A stretch of 64,000 bases of DNA from Kiloniella laminariae. Its GTDB lineage: Bacteria > Pseudomonadota > Alphaproteobacteria > Kiloniellales > Kiloniellaceae. Both the position numbers and the translations under genes were made by a program. Under the pieces are notes generated by a model. It ran no database searches, was not told the origin of the DNA, and saw nothing but the letters and a program-made list of their open reading frames with translations. Shown piece after piece: positions 8,401-15,616 of the stretch. Position 1 is the first letter of the stretch. Each line of letters starts with the position of its first letter. The stretch spans positions 707,860-771,859 of the forward strand of contig NZ_JAPWGY010000002.1 in the NCBI RefSeq assembly GCF_027214005.1, written 5' to 3'.

Positions 8401-9203
8401 AAACCGGTGGCATTGAGGATAATACCGGTCCCGGCCCCGGACAGATAGTTGCTGACAATTCCCGCTGACAGCGGCTCCTTGAGCGAAGAGCAATAGATCG
8501 GCATCGGGTTCACGCCCTTGTCGCGCAAGGCCTGCACCAGGGCATCAACCGGGGTCAGGTTCGCGGCCTGCAGCAAAGCCCGATAGAACACAATCGCGGC
8601 AACCGGCGCGCCCTCAATCCACTGTTCTTTCAGATCGTCGATATCGGGGGTATCCAGACCCGGCCAGTAAACCCCGGCCCGCAACAGGGGTTTGGGTTCA
8701 ACCCACTCACATGCCGCACCCGACAAGGACGCCAGATAACACAGTGAATTCCGCGCATTATCCGGTCCGCCATGGATAAAATACTGCCAGATCCGGTGAT
8801 ATGTTTCCTGGGGAACTGTTGAATAGGCGGCCAGCTCGGCATCGGGCTGATCATCGCCGGGCAGAAGCACCAGCGGAATGTTTTTCTGTTTGCAGACAGA
8901 TCTGAGCTGCTCCACCCCATAGGGCCAATAGCCGATCCCCCCCAGAATACGGGCGACAACAAATTTTGCCTCCGCCACCATATCCTCGACATAAAGATCG
9001 ACCGACATGTTGTGGGACAGCTGCATCAGATTAGCCAGGCGCAACGACGGATACGCTTCTCCCAGAAGCTGCCGGGCCTGGACCAGACTGGCCAGTTCGG
9101 TATCTGCAGCAGAAAGGATAAGGATATCACCGGGTGACTGCCCCAGATCAACGGCTTCGGAACCGTCGGCAATCATTCCGGGCTGGGCTTGTAACAGATG
9201 CAT
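5469..9203 (-). CDS. cobN: Cobaltochelatase subunit CobN
   Basis: CobN is the large, hydrogenobyrinate a,c-diamide-binding subunit of the ATP-dependent aerobic cobaltochelatase, which acts with CobS and CobT. Neither partner is in this window. The 1244-residue length matches the family. It shows CobN/Mg-chelatase H blocks such as [75 protein letters not shown] and [21 protein letters not shown] near the end. The gene lies between cobW (75 nt upstream, with a strong hairpin in the gap) and cobO. Its presence shows the late-cobalt (aerobic-type) branch of B12 synthesis. Confidence 0.97.
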   Translation of the reverse strand: [1244 protein letters not shown]

Positions 9204-9228
9204 AAATTTCTTCTCTTCGCCTGTAATG

Positions 9229-9265
9229 GTCTGCCAGAGGAGGTCTCAATCCCCCTCTGGCAGAC
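9229..9265. repeat. Perfect 12-bp inverted repeat between cobW and cobN
   Basis: GTCTGCCAGAGG (9229-9240) and its exact complement CCTCTGGCAGAC (9254-9265) flank a 13-nt spacer. On the minus-strand transcript no T-run follows the stem, so it is not a standard terminator. It may be an RNA processing, stability or attenuation hairpin that sets the cobW:cobN ratio. Confidence 0.75.
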
Positions 9266-9278
9266 AGGTAACCTTCAC

Positions 9279-10313
9279 TCAGGCTGTGATTTCGGCCCGG
9301 ATTGTCGCTTCGTCCATATCATGATCCCCGATCACCACCAGACGGCTGCGACGTGTGGCTGTATCAGACCATTCCTGATCATAATAATGCTGGAAGCGAC
9401 TGCCCACGCCCTGGATGACCAGACGCATGTCTTTGCCCGCAACGGCCACAAAACCCTTCATCCGCAGGATTTCATGCTTGGCAACAATCGGCAGCAACTT
9501 TGCGATCAGCGCTTCCGGGTCATTGATCTCACCAAACTCGACAGCAAAGCTTTCAAAATCATCATGGTCGTGCTCATGGCCGTCATCATGATGCGAATGG
9601 CGCGAGTCCAGATCATCTTCTGCTGCAGCTTCCAGCCCCAGCAGGACAGAGGCATCGATCTGGCCATGGGCAATCTTGACGATTTTCACTTCCGGGCGGA
9701 TCTCCTTGTGCACCGCCGCCAGAACCTTGTCCATGTCGCCTTCTTCCAGCAGATCAAACTTGTTGATCACCACCATGTCGGCACAGGCCAGCTGTTCTTC
9801 AAACAGCTCTTCCAGCGGGCTCTCGTGATCCAGATTATCATCGGCTGCCCGCTGGGCTTCAATCGCCTGCGGGTTAGAGGCAAAGAGCCCGTCGGCAACC
9901 GCACGTCCGTCAACAAGGGTAATCACCCCGTCCACCGTCACACGGGTTCTGATTTCCGGCCAGTTGAAGGCCTTGACCAGGGGTTTTGGCAGGGCCAGCC
10001 CGGATGTTTCGATGATAATGTGGTCCGGCGGGGTTTCCCGGTTCAGCAATTTTTCGATTGTCGGGATAAAATCATCGGCCACGGTGCAACAGATACAGCC
10101 ATTGGCCAGTTCCAGCACATCATCGTCATTACAGCCTTCGATGTTACAGCCTTTGACAATATCACTGTCCACCCCCAGATCGCCAAACTCGTTGATGATC
10201 AGGGCCAGCTTGCGCCCACCGGCTGTTTTCAACAGGTGTTGGATTGTGCTGGTTTTGCCTGCACCCAGAAATCCGGTGATCACTGTTGCTGGAATTTTTT
10301 TTGTCTGTGCCAT
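9279..10313 (-). CDS. cobW: CobW, GTP-binding metallochaperone of B12 synthesis
   Basis: CobW belongs to the G3E P-loop GTPase (COG0523) family and is thought to supply cobalt to CobN. The 344-residue product has Walker A GFLGAGKT (residues 14-21), the metal-binding CxCC motif in NGCICCTV (Cys73, 75, 76), IIETSGLALPKPLV and the NKFD guanine-specificity motif. A His/Asp-rich stretch SRHSHHDDGHEHDHDD lies before the C-terminal CobW_C domain, parallel to the tail of CbiX in the same cluster. I chose the ATG at 10313; a TTG at 10325 would add four residues but lies too close to the AGGA element. It sits 56 nt after cobU and before cobN. Confidence 0.95.
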   Translation of the reverse strand: MAQTKKIPATVITGFLGAGKTSTIQHLLKTAGGRKLALIINEFGDLGVDSDIVKGCNIEGCNDDDVLELANGCICCTVADDFIPTIEKLLNRETPPDHIIIETSGLALPKPLVKAFNWPEIRTRVTVDGVITLVDGRAVADGLFASNPQAIEAQRAADDNLDHESPLEELFEEQLACADMVVINKFDLLEEGDMDKVLAAVHKEIRPEVKIVKIAHGQIDASVLLGLEAAAEDDLDSRHSHHDDGHEHDHDDFESFAVEFGEINDPEALIAKLLPIVAKHEILRMKGFVAVAGKDMRLVIQGVGSRFQHYYDQEWSDTATRRSRLVVIGDHDMDEATIRAEITA

Positions 10314-10369
10314 CTGTTTATTCAAATCCTGCGTTCATTTTTCAAGTTCAGCCCAACGGACCAGATCAG

Positions 10370-10909
10370 TTATCCAACGGCAGGTTTTACCTGCATCGGC
10401 AGTCCGGAAACCATAAAGGTCACCGAAGGGACGACCGCAGCAATGCCTTGATGCAAACGACCTGCGTAATCCCTGAAATCTCGAGACATTTTATCCATGG
10501 GAACGATTCCCAATCCAACCTCGTTGGACACTAGCACAACCGGGCCCGCCAGTTCAGGTAAAGCCGCGACCAGTTGTGCACCTTCCACGTCAGGATCGCG
10601 CCCCGCCATCATCAGATTGGTCACCCACAGGGTCAGGCAATCAACCAGAACCACGGCATCCGGGCGACAGATCCCGCGCAGCCGTGCCACAAGTTCCAGC
10701 GGCTCTTCAAAGGTCTGCCAGCGCTCTCCCCGGCGAAGCCTGTGTTCGCCGATCCGCTCGCCCATCTCCGCGTCCCAGGGCTGCGCCGTCGCCACATAAA
10801 GACAGTCACCCGGCTGGGCTTCAACCAGTTGCTCGGCAAAACTGCTCTTGCCCGAACGTGCCCCGCCCAGAACCAGACTGTTTGGCAAAGAACCTTCTCT
10901 CCCGGTCAT
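10370..10909 (-). CDS. cobU: Adenosylcobinamide kinase / guanylyltransferase (CobU/CobP)
   Basis: This bifunctional enzyme phosphorylates adenosylcobinamide and then transfers GMP to it in nucleotide-loop assembly. The 179-residue product has the Walker A motif GGARSGKS (residues 15-22), [21 protein letters not shown] containing the conserved His of the GMP-enzyme intermediate, [14 protein letters not shown], and [28 protein letters not shown] near the end. All of these are classic CobU blocks, and the length is normal. It is the first gene of the minus-strand cobU-cobW-cobN-cobO unit. Its 256-bp upstream gap runs to the divergent bluB gene. Confidence 0.95.
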   Translation of the reverse strand: MTGREGSLPNSLVLGGARSGKSSFAEQLVEAQPGDCLYVATAQPWDAEMGERIGEHRLRRGERWQTFEEPLELVARLRGICRPDAVVLVDCLTLWVTNLMMAGRDPDVEGAQLVAALPELAGPVVLVSNEVGLGIVPMDKMSRDFRDYAGRLHQGIAAVVPSVTFMVSGLPMQVKPAVG

Positions 10910-11165
10910 TGACTGTTTTCTCCCCTGTCACACGCGCACAGACCCGTGTTAAGACCCACGTAAAGATCCATGTACATAACAGATGACTTTTCCCTTTGAT
11001 CGCCAGAGGATGCAAGGCAATTTTGCCAAAATGGCAATCCGGAAAACCATTCACCAGAAAACATTCGACAGTCTCCGGCTTTCCATGCAAATTTCTACAG
11101 GATGGCCCCTGACTGTGCCGCCCCTTAACTGCGCCACCCCCTAACTGCGAGTGACACCCTGATCA
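10910..11165. other. Divergent cobU/bluB intergenic region
   Basis: This 256-bp gap must hold the promoters for cobU (minus) and bluB (plus). I looked for a cobalamin riboswitch on the minus strand and found only one weak match to the B12 box (AAGCCGGAGAC, complement of about 11072-11082) without the other conserved elements. A palindromic stretch rich in GGCAA/TTGCC lies at about 11017-11038. The only clear structure is the triple repeat at 11102-11149. Confidence 0.6.
11102..11149. repeat. Three tandem 16-nt degenerate repeats upstream of bluB
   Basis: Three consecutive 16-nt units run 11102-11117, 11118-11133 (CCGCCCCTTAACTGCG) and 11134-11149 (CCACCCCCTAACTGCG). Units two and three match at 14 of 16 positions, and unit one is more diverged. 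They end 16 nt before the bluB start, where a ribosome binding site would be expected, so they may affect expression. Confidence 0.8.
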
Positions 11166-11804
11166 ATGACCAAGCCCGATTTCGACGATACCTTCTGCGA
11201 TGGCCTGACGGAACTGCTGGAATGGCGTCGGGATGTGCGGCACTTTAAAACCACGCCCCTGCCGGAAGGTCTGCTCGACAATCTTCTCGATCTCGCCTGT
11301 CTGGCACCCTCGGTTGGCAACAGCCAGCCCTGGCGGTTTGTCCTGGTCGAGGACCCGGCCAACAGAAAAGCCGTGCGCGATAACTTTCAGGAAGCAAATA
11401 CCCAGGCACTGCAAGGCTATGATGGCGACCGCGCCCGACTTTACGCCAATCTGAAACTGGAAGGCATCGACAAGGCCCCGGTCCAGCTGGCGGTGTTCGC
11501 CCACGAGGCAACCGAACAGGGCCACGGTCTGGGGCACCAGTCCATGCCGGAAATGCTGCGCTATTCCGCTGTACTCGCCGTCCATACCCTCTGGCTGGCC
11601 GCCCGTGCAAAAGGCGTTGGCCTCGGCTGGGTTTCCATTCTCGATGCCGAAAAGGTCAAACAATCCCTCGCGGTTCCTGACAGCTGGTCACTGGTCGCCT
11701 ATTGCTGCATCGGCTATCCCGAACAGGAAGACGACACGCCGGAGCTGGTCAAGCTCGGCTGGCAGGATCGGCAGGCCGACTGTCGGCAGGTCCTCAAACG
11801 CTGA
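11166..11804 (+). CDS. bluB: 5,6-dimethylbenzimidazole synthase (BluB)
   Basis: BluB cleaves reduced FMN with oxygen to make 5,6-dimethylbenzimidazole, the lower ligand of B12. The 212-residue protein is nitroreductase-like with BluB-specific blocks: WRRDVRHF near the N-terminus, LDLACLAPSVGNSQPWRFV, GHQSMPEMLRYSAVLAVHTLWLAARAKGVGLGWVSILD and the C-terminal YCCIGYPEQEDDTPELVKLGW. The ring-contraction family always carries the MPEMLRYS segment, which ordinary nitroreductases lack. It is transcribed away from cobU. The start ATG at 11166 is the first in frame and matches family length. Confidence 0.94.
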   Translation: MTKPDFDDTFCDGLTELLEWRRDVRHFKTTPLPEGLLDNLLDLACLAPSVGNSQPWRFVLVEDPANRKAVRDNFQEANTQALQGYDGDRARLYANLKLEGIDKAPVQLAVFAHEATEQGHGLGHQSMPEMLRYSAVLAVHTLWLAARAKGVGLGWVSILDAEKVKQSLAVPDSWSLVAYCCIGYPEQEDDTPELVKLGWQDRQADCRQVLKR

Positions 11805-11936
11805 AAGAGAAACAAACCCTCTTTTACTCAGCCCGGCCACCAGCTTATAGTAATCTGAATTTTTCTGTGTATATCGTCCGATCTCTTTAAGACAGCCCTG
11901 CGTAAGCCGGAAGGCTGGGAAGGAGACCGTGAAATT

Positions 11937-13229
11937 TTGCCAATTCAACGCCGGACTCTCGAAATGCGCCAACCCAAAATTCTCACAACAATTCGAAATT
12001 ATAGCTGGCAACTTTTTGTAAAGGACCTTCTGGCCGGGGTAACTGTTGCAATGGTTGCCTTACCCCTTAGCCTTGCCATAGCTATTGCTTCGGGTGCAGA
12101 CCCATCCAAAGGAATTGTAACCGCCATTATCGGCGGTTTTTTAATTTCACTTTTTGGCGGAAGCCGCGTTCAGATCGGCGGACCAACAGGCGCGTTTATC
12201 GTCGTCGTGTTCGGTGTAATTGCCCAACATGGATACGATGGTCTTGTTCTCGCAACCTTTATGGCGGGTATTATTCTGCTTATTGGTGGATACTTTCGGG
12301 CTGGAAATTTGATTGCGTTTGTTCCCGAGGCCGTGGTGAACGGCTTCACAATCGGGATTGGCATCATCATTGCCACAAGTCAGCTGAAGGATTTTCTGGG
12401 GCTGACGATCAATACGGTTCCCGCCGAATTTTTAGAGAAAATACCCCTGCTATGGGAGGCGCGGGAAACTTTCAGCTTGGCGTCTTTTTCTATTGCACTT
12501 GTAACGCTTGTCCTGATTGTATTCTTGCGACGAATAGCCCCGCGTTTTCCCGGCCTCATCGTGGCCGTCGGGATCGGTTCTGCTCTTGTGGCCTTCCTGT
12601 TATTGCCAGTAGATACTCTTGGTTCTCGCTTTGGCGAGCTTCCAAACCAGATGCCATGGCCGCAGCTGCCTGATTTTTCGCCCTCCAGAATTATCGAACT
12701 TCTTCCATCTGCTTTTATCATCGCCTTTTTGGCAGGGGTTGAATCACTTTTGTCAGCCATGGTCGCCGACAAAATGATTGCAGGACGCCACAGACCAAAT
12801 GCCGAACTGACGGCGCAAGGCATCGCCAATATCGGTTCTGCACTCTTCACAGGCCTTCCGGTTACAGGGGCAATTGCGCGAACCGCAACGAACATCAAAG
12901 CAGGGGGAAAAACACCTGTTGCAGGGCTCATCCACGCCGTTATCATTTTACTGGTGATGCTGCTGGCGGCACCTCTGGCAGGCTACCTGGCCATGCCAGC
13001 ACTCGCTGCCCTGCTGATTGTGACTGCCTGGAACATGACCGAACCGCATAAATGGCGCGAATATGCTCGCGGAAGGAAAAGCGACATCCTGCTTTTACTT
13101 TTAACCCTCGTTTTGACCGTGCTGGTAGATTTGACGGTGGCCATTGGCGTTGGTGTCTCCGTGGGCCTTGCCCTGCGTCTGAGCCGCCGCAAGACCGTCG
13201 AAAGCGACTGGTCCTCCCCAGAAAGATAG
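11937..13229 (+). CDS. SulP-family anion transporter lacking a STAS domain
   Basis: A 430-residue SulP/SLC26-type permease with 10-12 transmembrane segments. Family blocks are KDLLAGVTVAMVALPLSLAIAIASGADPSKGIVTAIIGGFLISLFGGSRVQIGGPTGAFIVVV near the N-terminus and FLAGVESLLSAMVADKMIAGRHRPNAELTAQGIANIGSALFTGLPVTGAIARTATN in the middle. Members carry sulfate, bicarbonate or organic anions. The C-terminal cytoplasmic STAS domain (about 100 residues) of most SulP proteins is absent: the protein stops soon after the last helix. A TTG at 11937 is preceded by AAGGAG at a good distance; an ATG at 11964 is the alternative but has no ribosome binding site. It stands alone between bluB and the glyoxalase gene, so its substrate is unknown. 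Confidence 0.85.
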   Translation: MPIQRRTLEMRQPKILTTIRNYSWQLFVKDLLAGVTVAMVALPLSLAIAIASGADPSKGIVTAIIGGFLISLFGGSRVQIGGPTGAFIVVVFGVIAQHGYDGLVLATFMAGIILLIGGYFRAGNLIAFVPEAVVNGFTIGIGIIIATSQLKDFLGLTINTVPAEFLEKIPLLWEARETFSLASFSIALVTLVLIVFLRRIAPRFPGLIVAVGIGSALVAFLLLPVDTLGSRFGELPNQMPWPQLPDFSPSRIIELLPSAFIIAFLAGVESLLSAMVADKMIAGRHRPNAELTAQGIANIGSALFTGLPVTGAIARTATNIKAGGKTPVAGLIHAVIILLVMLLAAPLAGYLAMPALAALLIVTAWNMTEPHKWREYARGRKSDILLLLLTLVLTVLVDLTVAIGVGVSVGLALRLSRRKTVESDWSSPER

Positions 13230-13452
13230 AGACAGAGAGATAAAGGCGAACAGAAAAGGGCAAAATATCCCGCGTTCACATCGCCTCTTGGCAGCACTTT
13301 TCCGTTGTGCTTGAATGGCGGCGGCCTGTGCTACCAGCCGCTCGCCCCTTCGGGGATGGTGAAAGCACCTCGGATGAACTGCTTTATCTTCTCCATCCAG
13401 TCGTCAATCGGTAACGCGAGCGCTGTTGAGACATACTGGCAGAGAGGTCATC

Positions 13453-14010
13453 ATGACAAATCACGACCAGGCCAAATCCATGGCCCGCTCTATCCGCGCC
13501 GCACTGGCAAGGGACAAGATCGATATTTCCCACTCCCGCGCCCTCGAACTTGCCGCCGCCGCCCTGGGCTATGCAGACTGGAATACAGCCTCAGCCCTGC
13601 TTGAATCCCCTCCAGATTCTTCCGGTAAATCCAACGCCACCGACTGCATCCGTTTTGAGAACTGCAGCCCCGTCCTCCGGATTTTTGACGAGGCAAAGGC
13701 CCGCGAGTTTTACATTGGTTTTCTTGGTTTCCAGGAAGTATTCCAACATCGTTTTGAACCCGGCTTGCCACTCTACCTGGGCATCGCCCGCACGGGTCTG
13801 CAGCTGCATCTGTCGGAACACCACGGCGATGCCAGCCCCGGATCAACCGTCTTTGTTCCGATGACAGGCATCCAAGCCTATCATCAGGAACTTCTGGACA
13901 GGCATTATTCCTATGGCCGCCCCGGCTTGCAGAAACAGGAATGGGGCACCCAGCTCGAGGTCCACGACCCCTTTGGAAACCGTATCCGCTTTTGCGAAAA
14001 GGCGGGATAG
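13453..14010 (+). CDS. Glyoxalase/bleomycin-resistance-fold protein with N-terminal helical extension
   Basis: The 185-residue protein has two parts. Residues 1-55 (MTNHDQAKSMARSIRAALAR...LELAAAALGYADWNTASALL) form the helical glyoxalase-related N-terminal domain found in some proteobacterial proteins. Residues from about 60 on form a VOC-fold domain (VLRIFDEAKAREFYIGFLGFQ...GLQLHLSEHHGD...LEVHDPFGNRIRFCEK). VOC proteins include bleomycin-binding, glyoxalase and dioxygenase members, and the sequence does not decide the substrate. Bleomycin-type resistance proteins have the same DPFGNRIRF ending. The start at 13453 has AGAGAGG six nt upstream. It lies next to an insertion-sequence remnant. Confidence 0.82.
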   Translation: MTNHDQAKSMARSIRAALARDKIDISHSRALELAAAALGYADWNTASALLESPPDSSGKSNATDCIRFENCSPVLRIFDEAKAREFYIGFLGFQEVFQHRFEPGLPLYLGIARTGLQLHLSEHHGDASPGSTVFVPMTGIQAYHQELLDRHYSYGRPGLQKQEWGTQLEVHDPFGNRIRFCEKAG

Positions 14011-14039
14011 CTTCCAGCCTGCTTAAAAAGGGGCTGTTC

Positions 14040-14460
14040 CAAGACGTATCGGACGTACCAGAGGCGGTCTGAACTCCAAGTTGCACGCAGTCTGTGATGG
14101 GCAGGGACGCCCGCTGATTATGCTGTTGAGTGAGGGCCAGATGAGCGGACTTTAAAGGGGCGGCACTCATGGTTGATGCTTTTCCAAAGGCGAAAACCTT
14201 GCTTGCTGACATATGATGCCGACTGGTTCAGAGAGGCTCTGGCTGAACGTGGAATAGAAGCCTGTATTCCCTCAAAAGTTAACAGGAAAAAACTGATCCC
14301 TCATGATCAAACTCTATATCGCCAGCGACACAAGATCGAAAACATGTTTGGAAAAAGCAAGGACTGGCGACGTATCCACACAAGATATGATCGCTGTGCA
14401 CACACTTTCATGTCCGCTATAACAATCGCAGCTATTATGATCTTTTGGATCAATCAATGA
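14040..14460 (+). pseudogene. IS5-family (IS427-like) transposase remnant
   Basis: From about 14050 the sequence encodes RGGLNSKLHAVCDGQGRPLIMLLSEGQMSG, then changes frame to FKGAALMVDAFPKAKTLLAD, then stops and resumes in another frame as YDADWFREALAERGIEACIPSKVNRKK...RQRHKIENMFGKSKDWRRIHTRYDRCAHTF, which is the DDE catalytic C-terminus. There are at least two frameshifts (near 14150 and 14207), six bases appear lost where a DRGYD motif is expected, and the N-terminal half is missing. It is therefore not active. The last segment still reads open for 95 codons from 14173 and could be mistaken for a gene. A short inverted repeat CCTAATT/AATTAGG at 14470-14489 may be part of an IS end. Confidence 0.88.
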
Positions 14461-14589
14461 GTCCTGAGCCTAATTCGATCCAATTAGGAACACTTTGGCG
14501 ACACTGATTATATTATCACTTAAAGTGAGCCCGGCGTTATGATTTCAAGTTCAAGCTCTGATCATTTCAAGCCCGTACAGTTAGAGCTC
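14461..14589. other. Short non-coding stretch downstream of IS remnant
   Basis: AT-rich sequence between the broken transposase and the next gene. It contains CCTAATTcgatccAATTAGG at about 14470-14489 and a TCACTTaAAGTGA palindrome at about 14517-14529. No reading frame of note is present. Confidence 0.5.
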
Positions 14590-15354
14590 CTATTTAATAC
14601 AGTCGGCTTTGAATAGGGTCGTGTCAAACAGAGGCTGCCCTGTCTCGTAAACGTAGGTGTATCTGTAGCCCCCCCCGTCGTTCAGTGTGTCTACCATACT
14701 ATCCGCACTGCAAACCAACCCCTTTAGTTGGCTGCTCATGTTTGATGAGAATGTCTTGGCGTCCACGAGATCTGGGGTGAGCAGAATGGTGTAGTGATAC
14801 TGAAGGACTGGTCCCTTGGAGGAGGTCCTTTCTAGCGTGGTTATCTCATCGATCTTTTGGGGTAGATTGCGGTTAAGGCCAACTGACGCCTGCGCAATTT
14901 CATCATCAAGCGAAGGCTTTAAAAGCACGTCCTGGACTAAATATTTGGCGCCGAAAAATGTAATCAGCCCAATGACGAGAGCCAAGACATTTTCCATTAC
15001 ATTTTTGAAGCGGCTTTTGGCCCTTGCTTGGTCTGGGGCTTGTTGGTTATTAGGCGTCGGATCAGACCTTATTGATTTCCGTCGTTCCCGCCAAACATCA
15101 AAGCCAAACCAAAACACCTGAGGAAGAAAATAAGTGCTTAGCGCTCCTTCCCATGCGAAGGATCCACCATCGGCCATCCCGAATCCTGCAATCACGGTAC
15201 ACAAAGCCAGCGAGGCGACATGTCCAGCCGCAAGCCTTCCGATGCCCCCTTCCCATTTCTTTAGAAGGTATAAGGCAAGCCTGCTCAAGAGGTAAGTCGG
15301 GACAAGCCCGCCCAGCATTTCAGTAATTAGTGCGACAGGGTTCACGCCGTTCAT
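14590..15354 (-). CDS. Uncharacterised membrane protein with periplasmic Cys-containing C-terminal domain
   Basis: I do not recognise this 254-residue protein by function. Residues 10-90 hold three or four hydrophobic helices (VALITEMLGGLVPTYLLSRLAL; HVASLALCTVIAGFGM; TYFLPQVFWFGF). A charged, proline- and Gln-rich linker (about 92-115) follows, then another helix (VMENVLALVIGLITFFGAKYL, about 119-140). The rest (about 145-254) is soluble, with two cysteines: one in LKGLVCSADSMVDTLNDGGGYRYTYVY and one at the extreme C-terminus (FKADCIK). They may form a disulfide in the periplasm. Similar two-cysteine tails occur in small accessory membrane proteins. It sits between an IS remnant and pepN and its base usage is more AT-rich than its neighbours, suggesting acquired DNA. 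Confidence 0.6.
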   Translation of the reverse strand: MNGVNPVALITEMLGGLVPTYLLSRLALYLLKKWEGGIGRLAAGHVASLALCTVIAGFGMADGGSFAWEGALSTYFLPQVFWFGFDVWRERRKSIRSDPTPNNQQAPDQARAKSRFKNVMENVLALVIGLITFFGAKYLVQDVLLKPSLDDEIAQASVGLNRNLPQKIDEITTLERTSSKGPVLQYHYTILLTPDLVDAKTFSSNMSSQLKGLVCSADSMVDTLNDGGGYRYTYVYETGQPLFDTTLFKADCIK

Positions 15355-15564
15355 CCATCACCGAATAAAATCATACGAATCCGCCTTGGATTCAACACAC
15401 CTAAATTAAGAGACTTTAAGCACTTTCTCAATCTGCACTTTTAAGCAGTTCAATCAAACTGTCATACAATCGATCAATCTCTTTAAAGAGGTCGTCTTCA
15501 CGGTTCGAATAGTCTCATTAAGTCTGCATTACAAATACTGCACCAAAACAAAACTCACCCCTTC

Positions 15565-15590
15565 ACGAGGGCAACGCCAGTTGCCCTCGT
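15565..15590 (-). terminator. Terminator-like hairpin after pepN
   Basis: ACGAGGGCAAC (15565-15575) pairs perfectly with GTTGCCCTCGT (15580-15590) across a four-base loop. It lies 27 nt past the pepN stop. The following T-rich tract on the minus strand is weak (GAAGGGG then TTTTG), so rho-independent action is likely but not certain. The rest of 15355-15616 shows no gene. Confidence 0.6.
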
Positions 15591-15616
15591 TCGATGGCGT
15601 TAATCGAGACTTCCCT

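Noticed and set aside
11060-11165. Possible cobalamin riboswitch upstream of cobU on the minus strand
   Set aside because: Only one B12-box-like element (AAGCCGGAGAC) is seen. The other conserved parts and spacing are missing, and an upstream half would overlap bluB.
13230-13425. Possible short gene or minus-strand peptide (IDDWMEKIKQFIRG...) in the SulP-glyoxalase gap
   Set aside because: It has no start with a ribosome binding site and is bounded by stops. A stable CCCC/GGGG hairpin near 13345 is the only other structure.
14173-14460. 95-residue open frame as an intact gene
   Set aside because: It is the C-terminal part of a frameshifted IS5-type transposase and cannot transpose.
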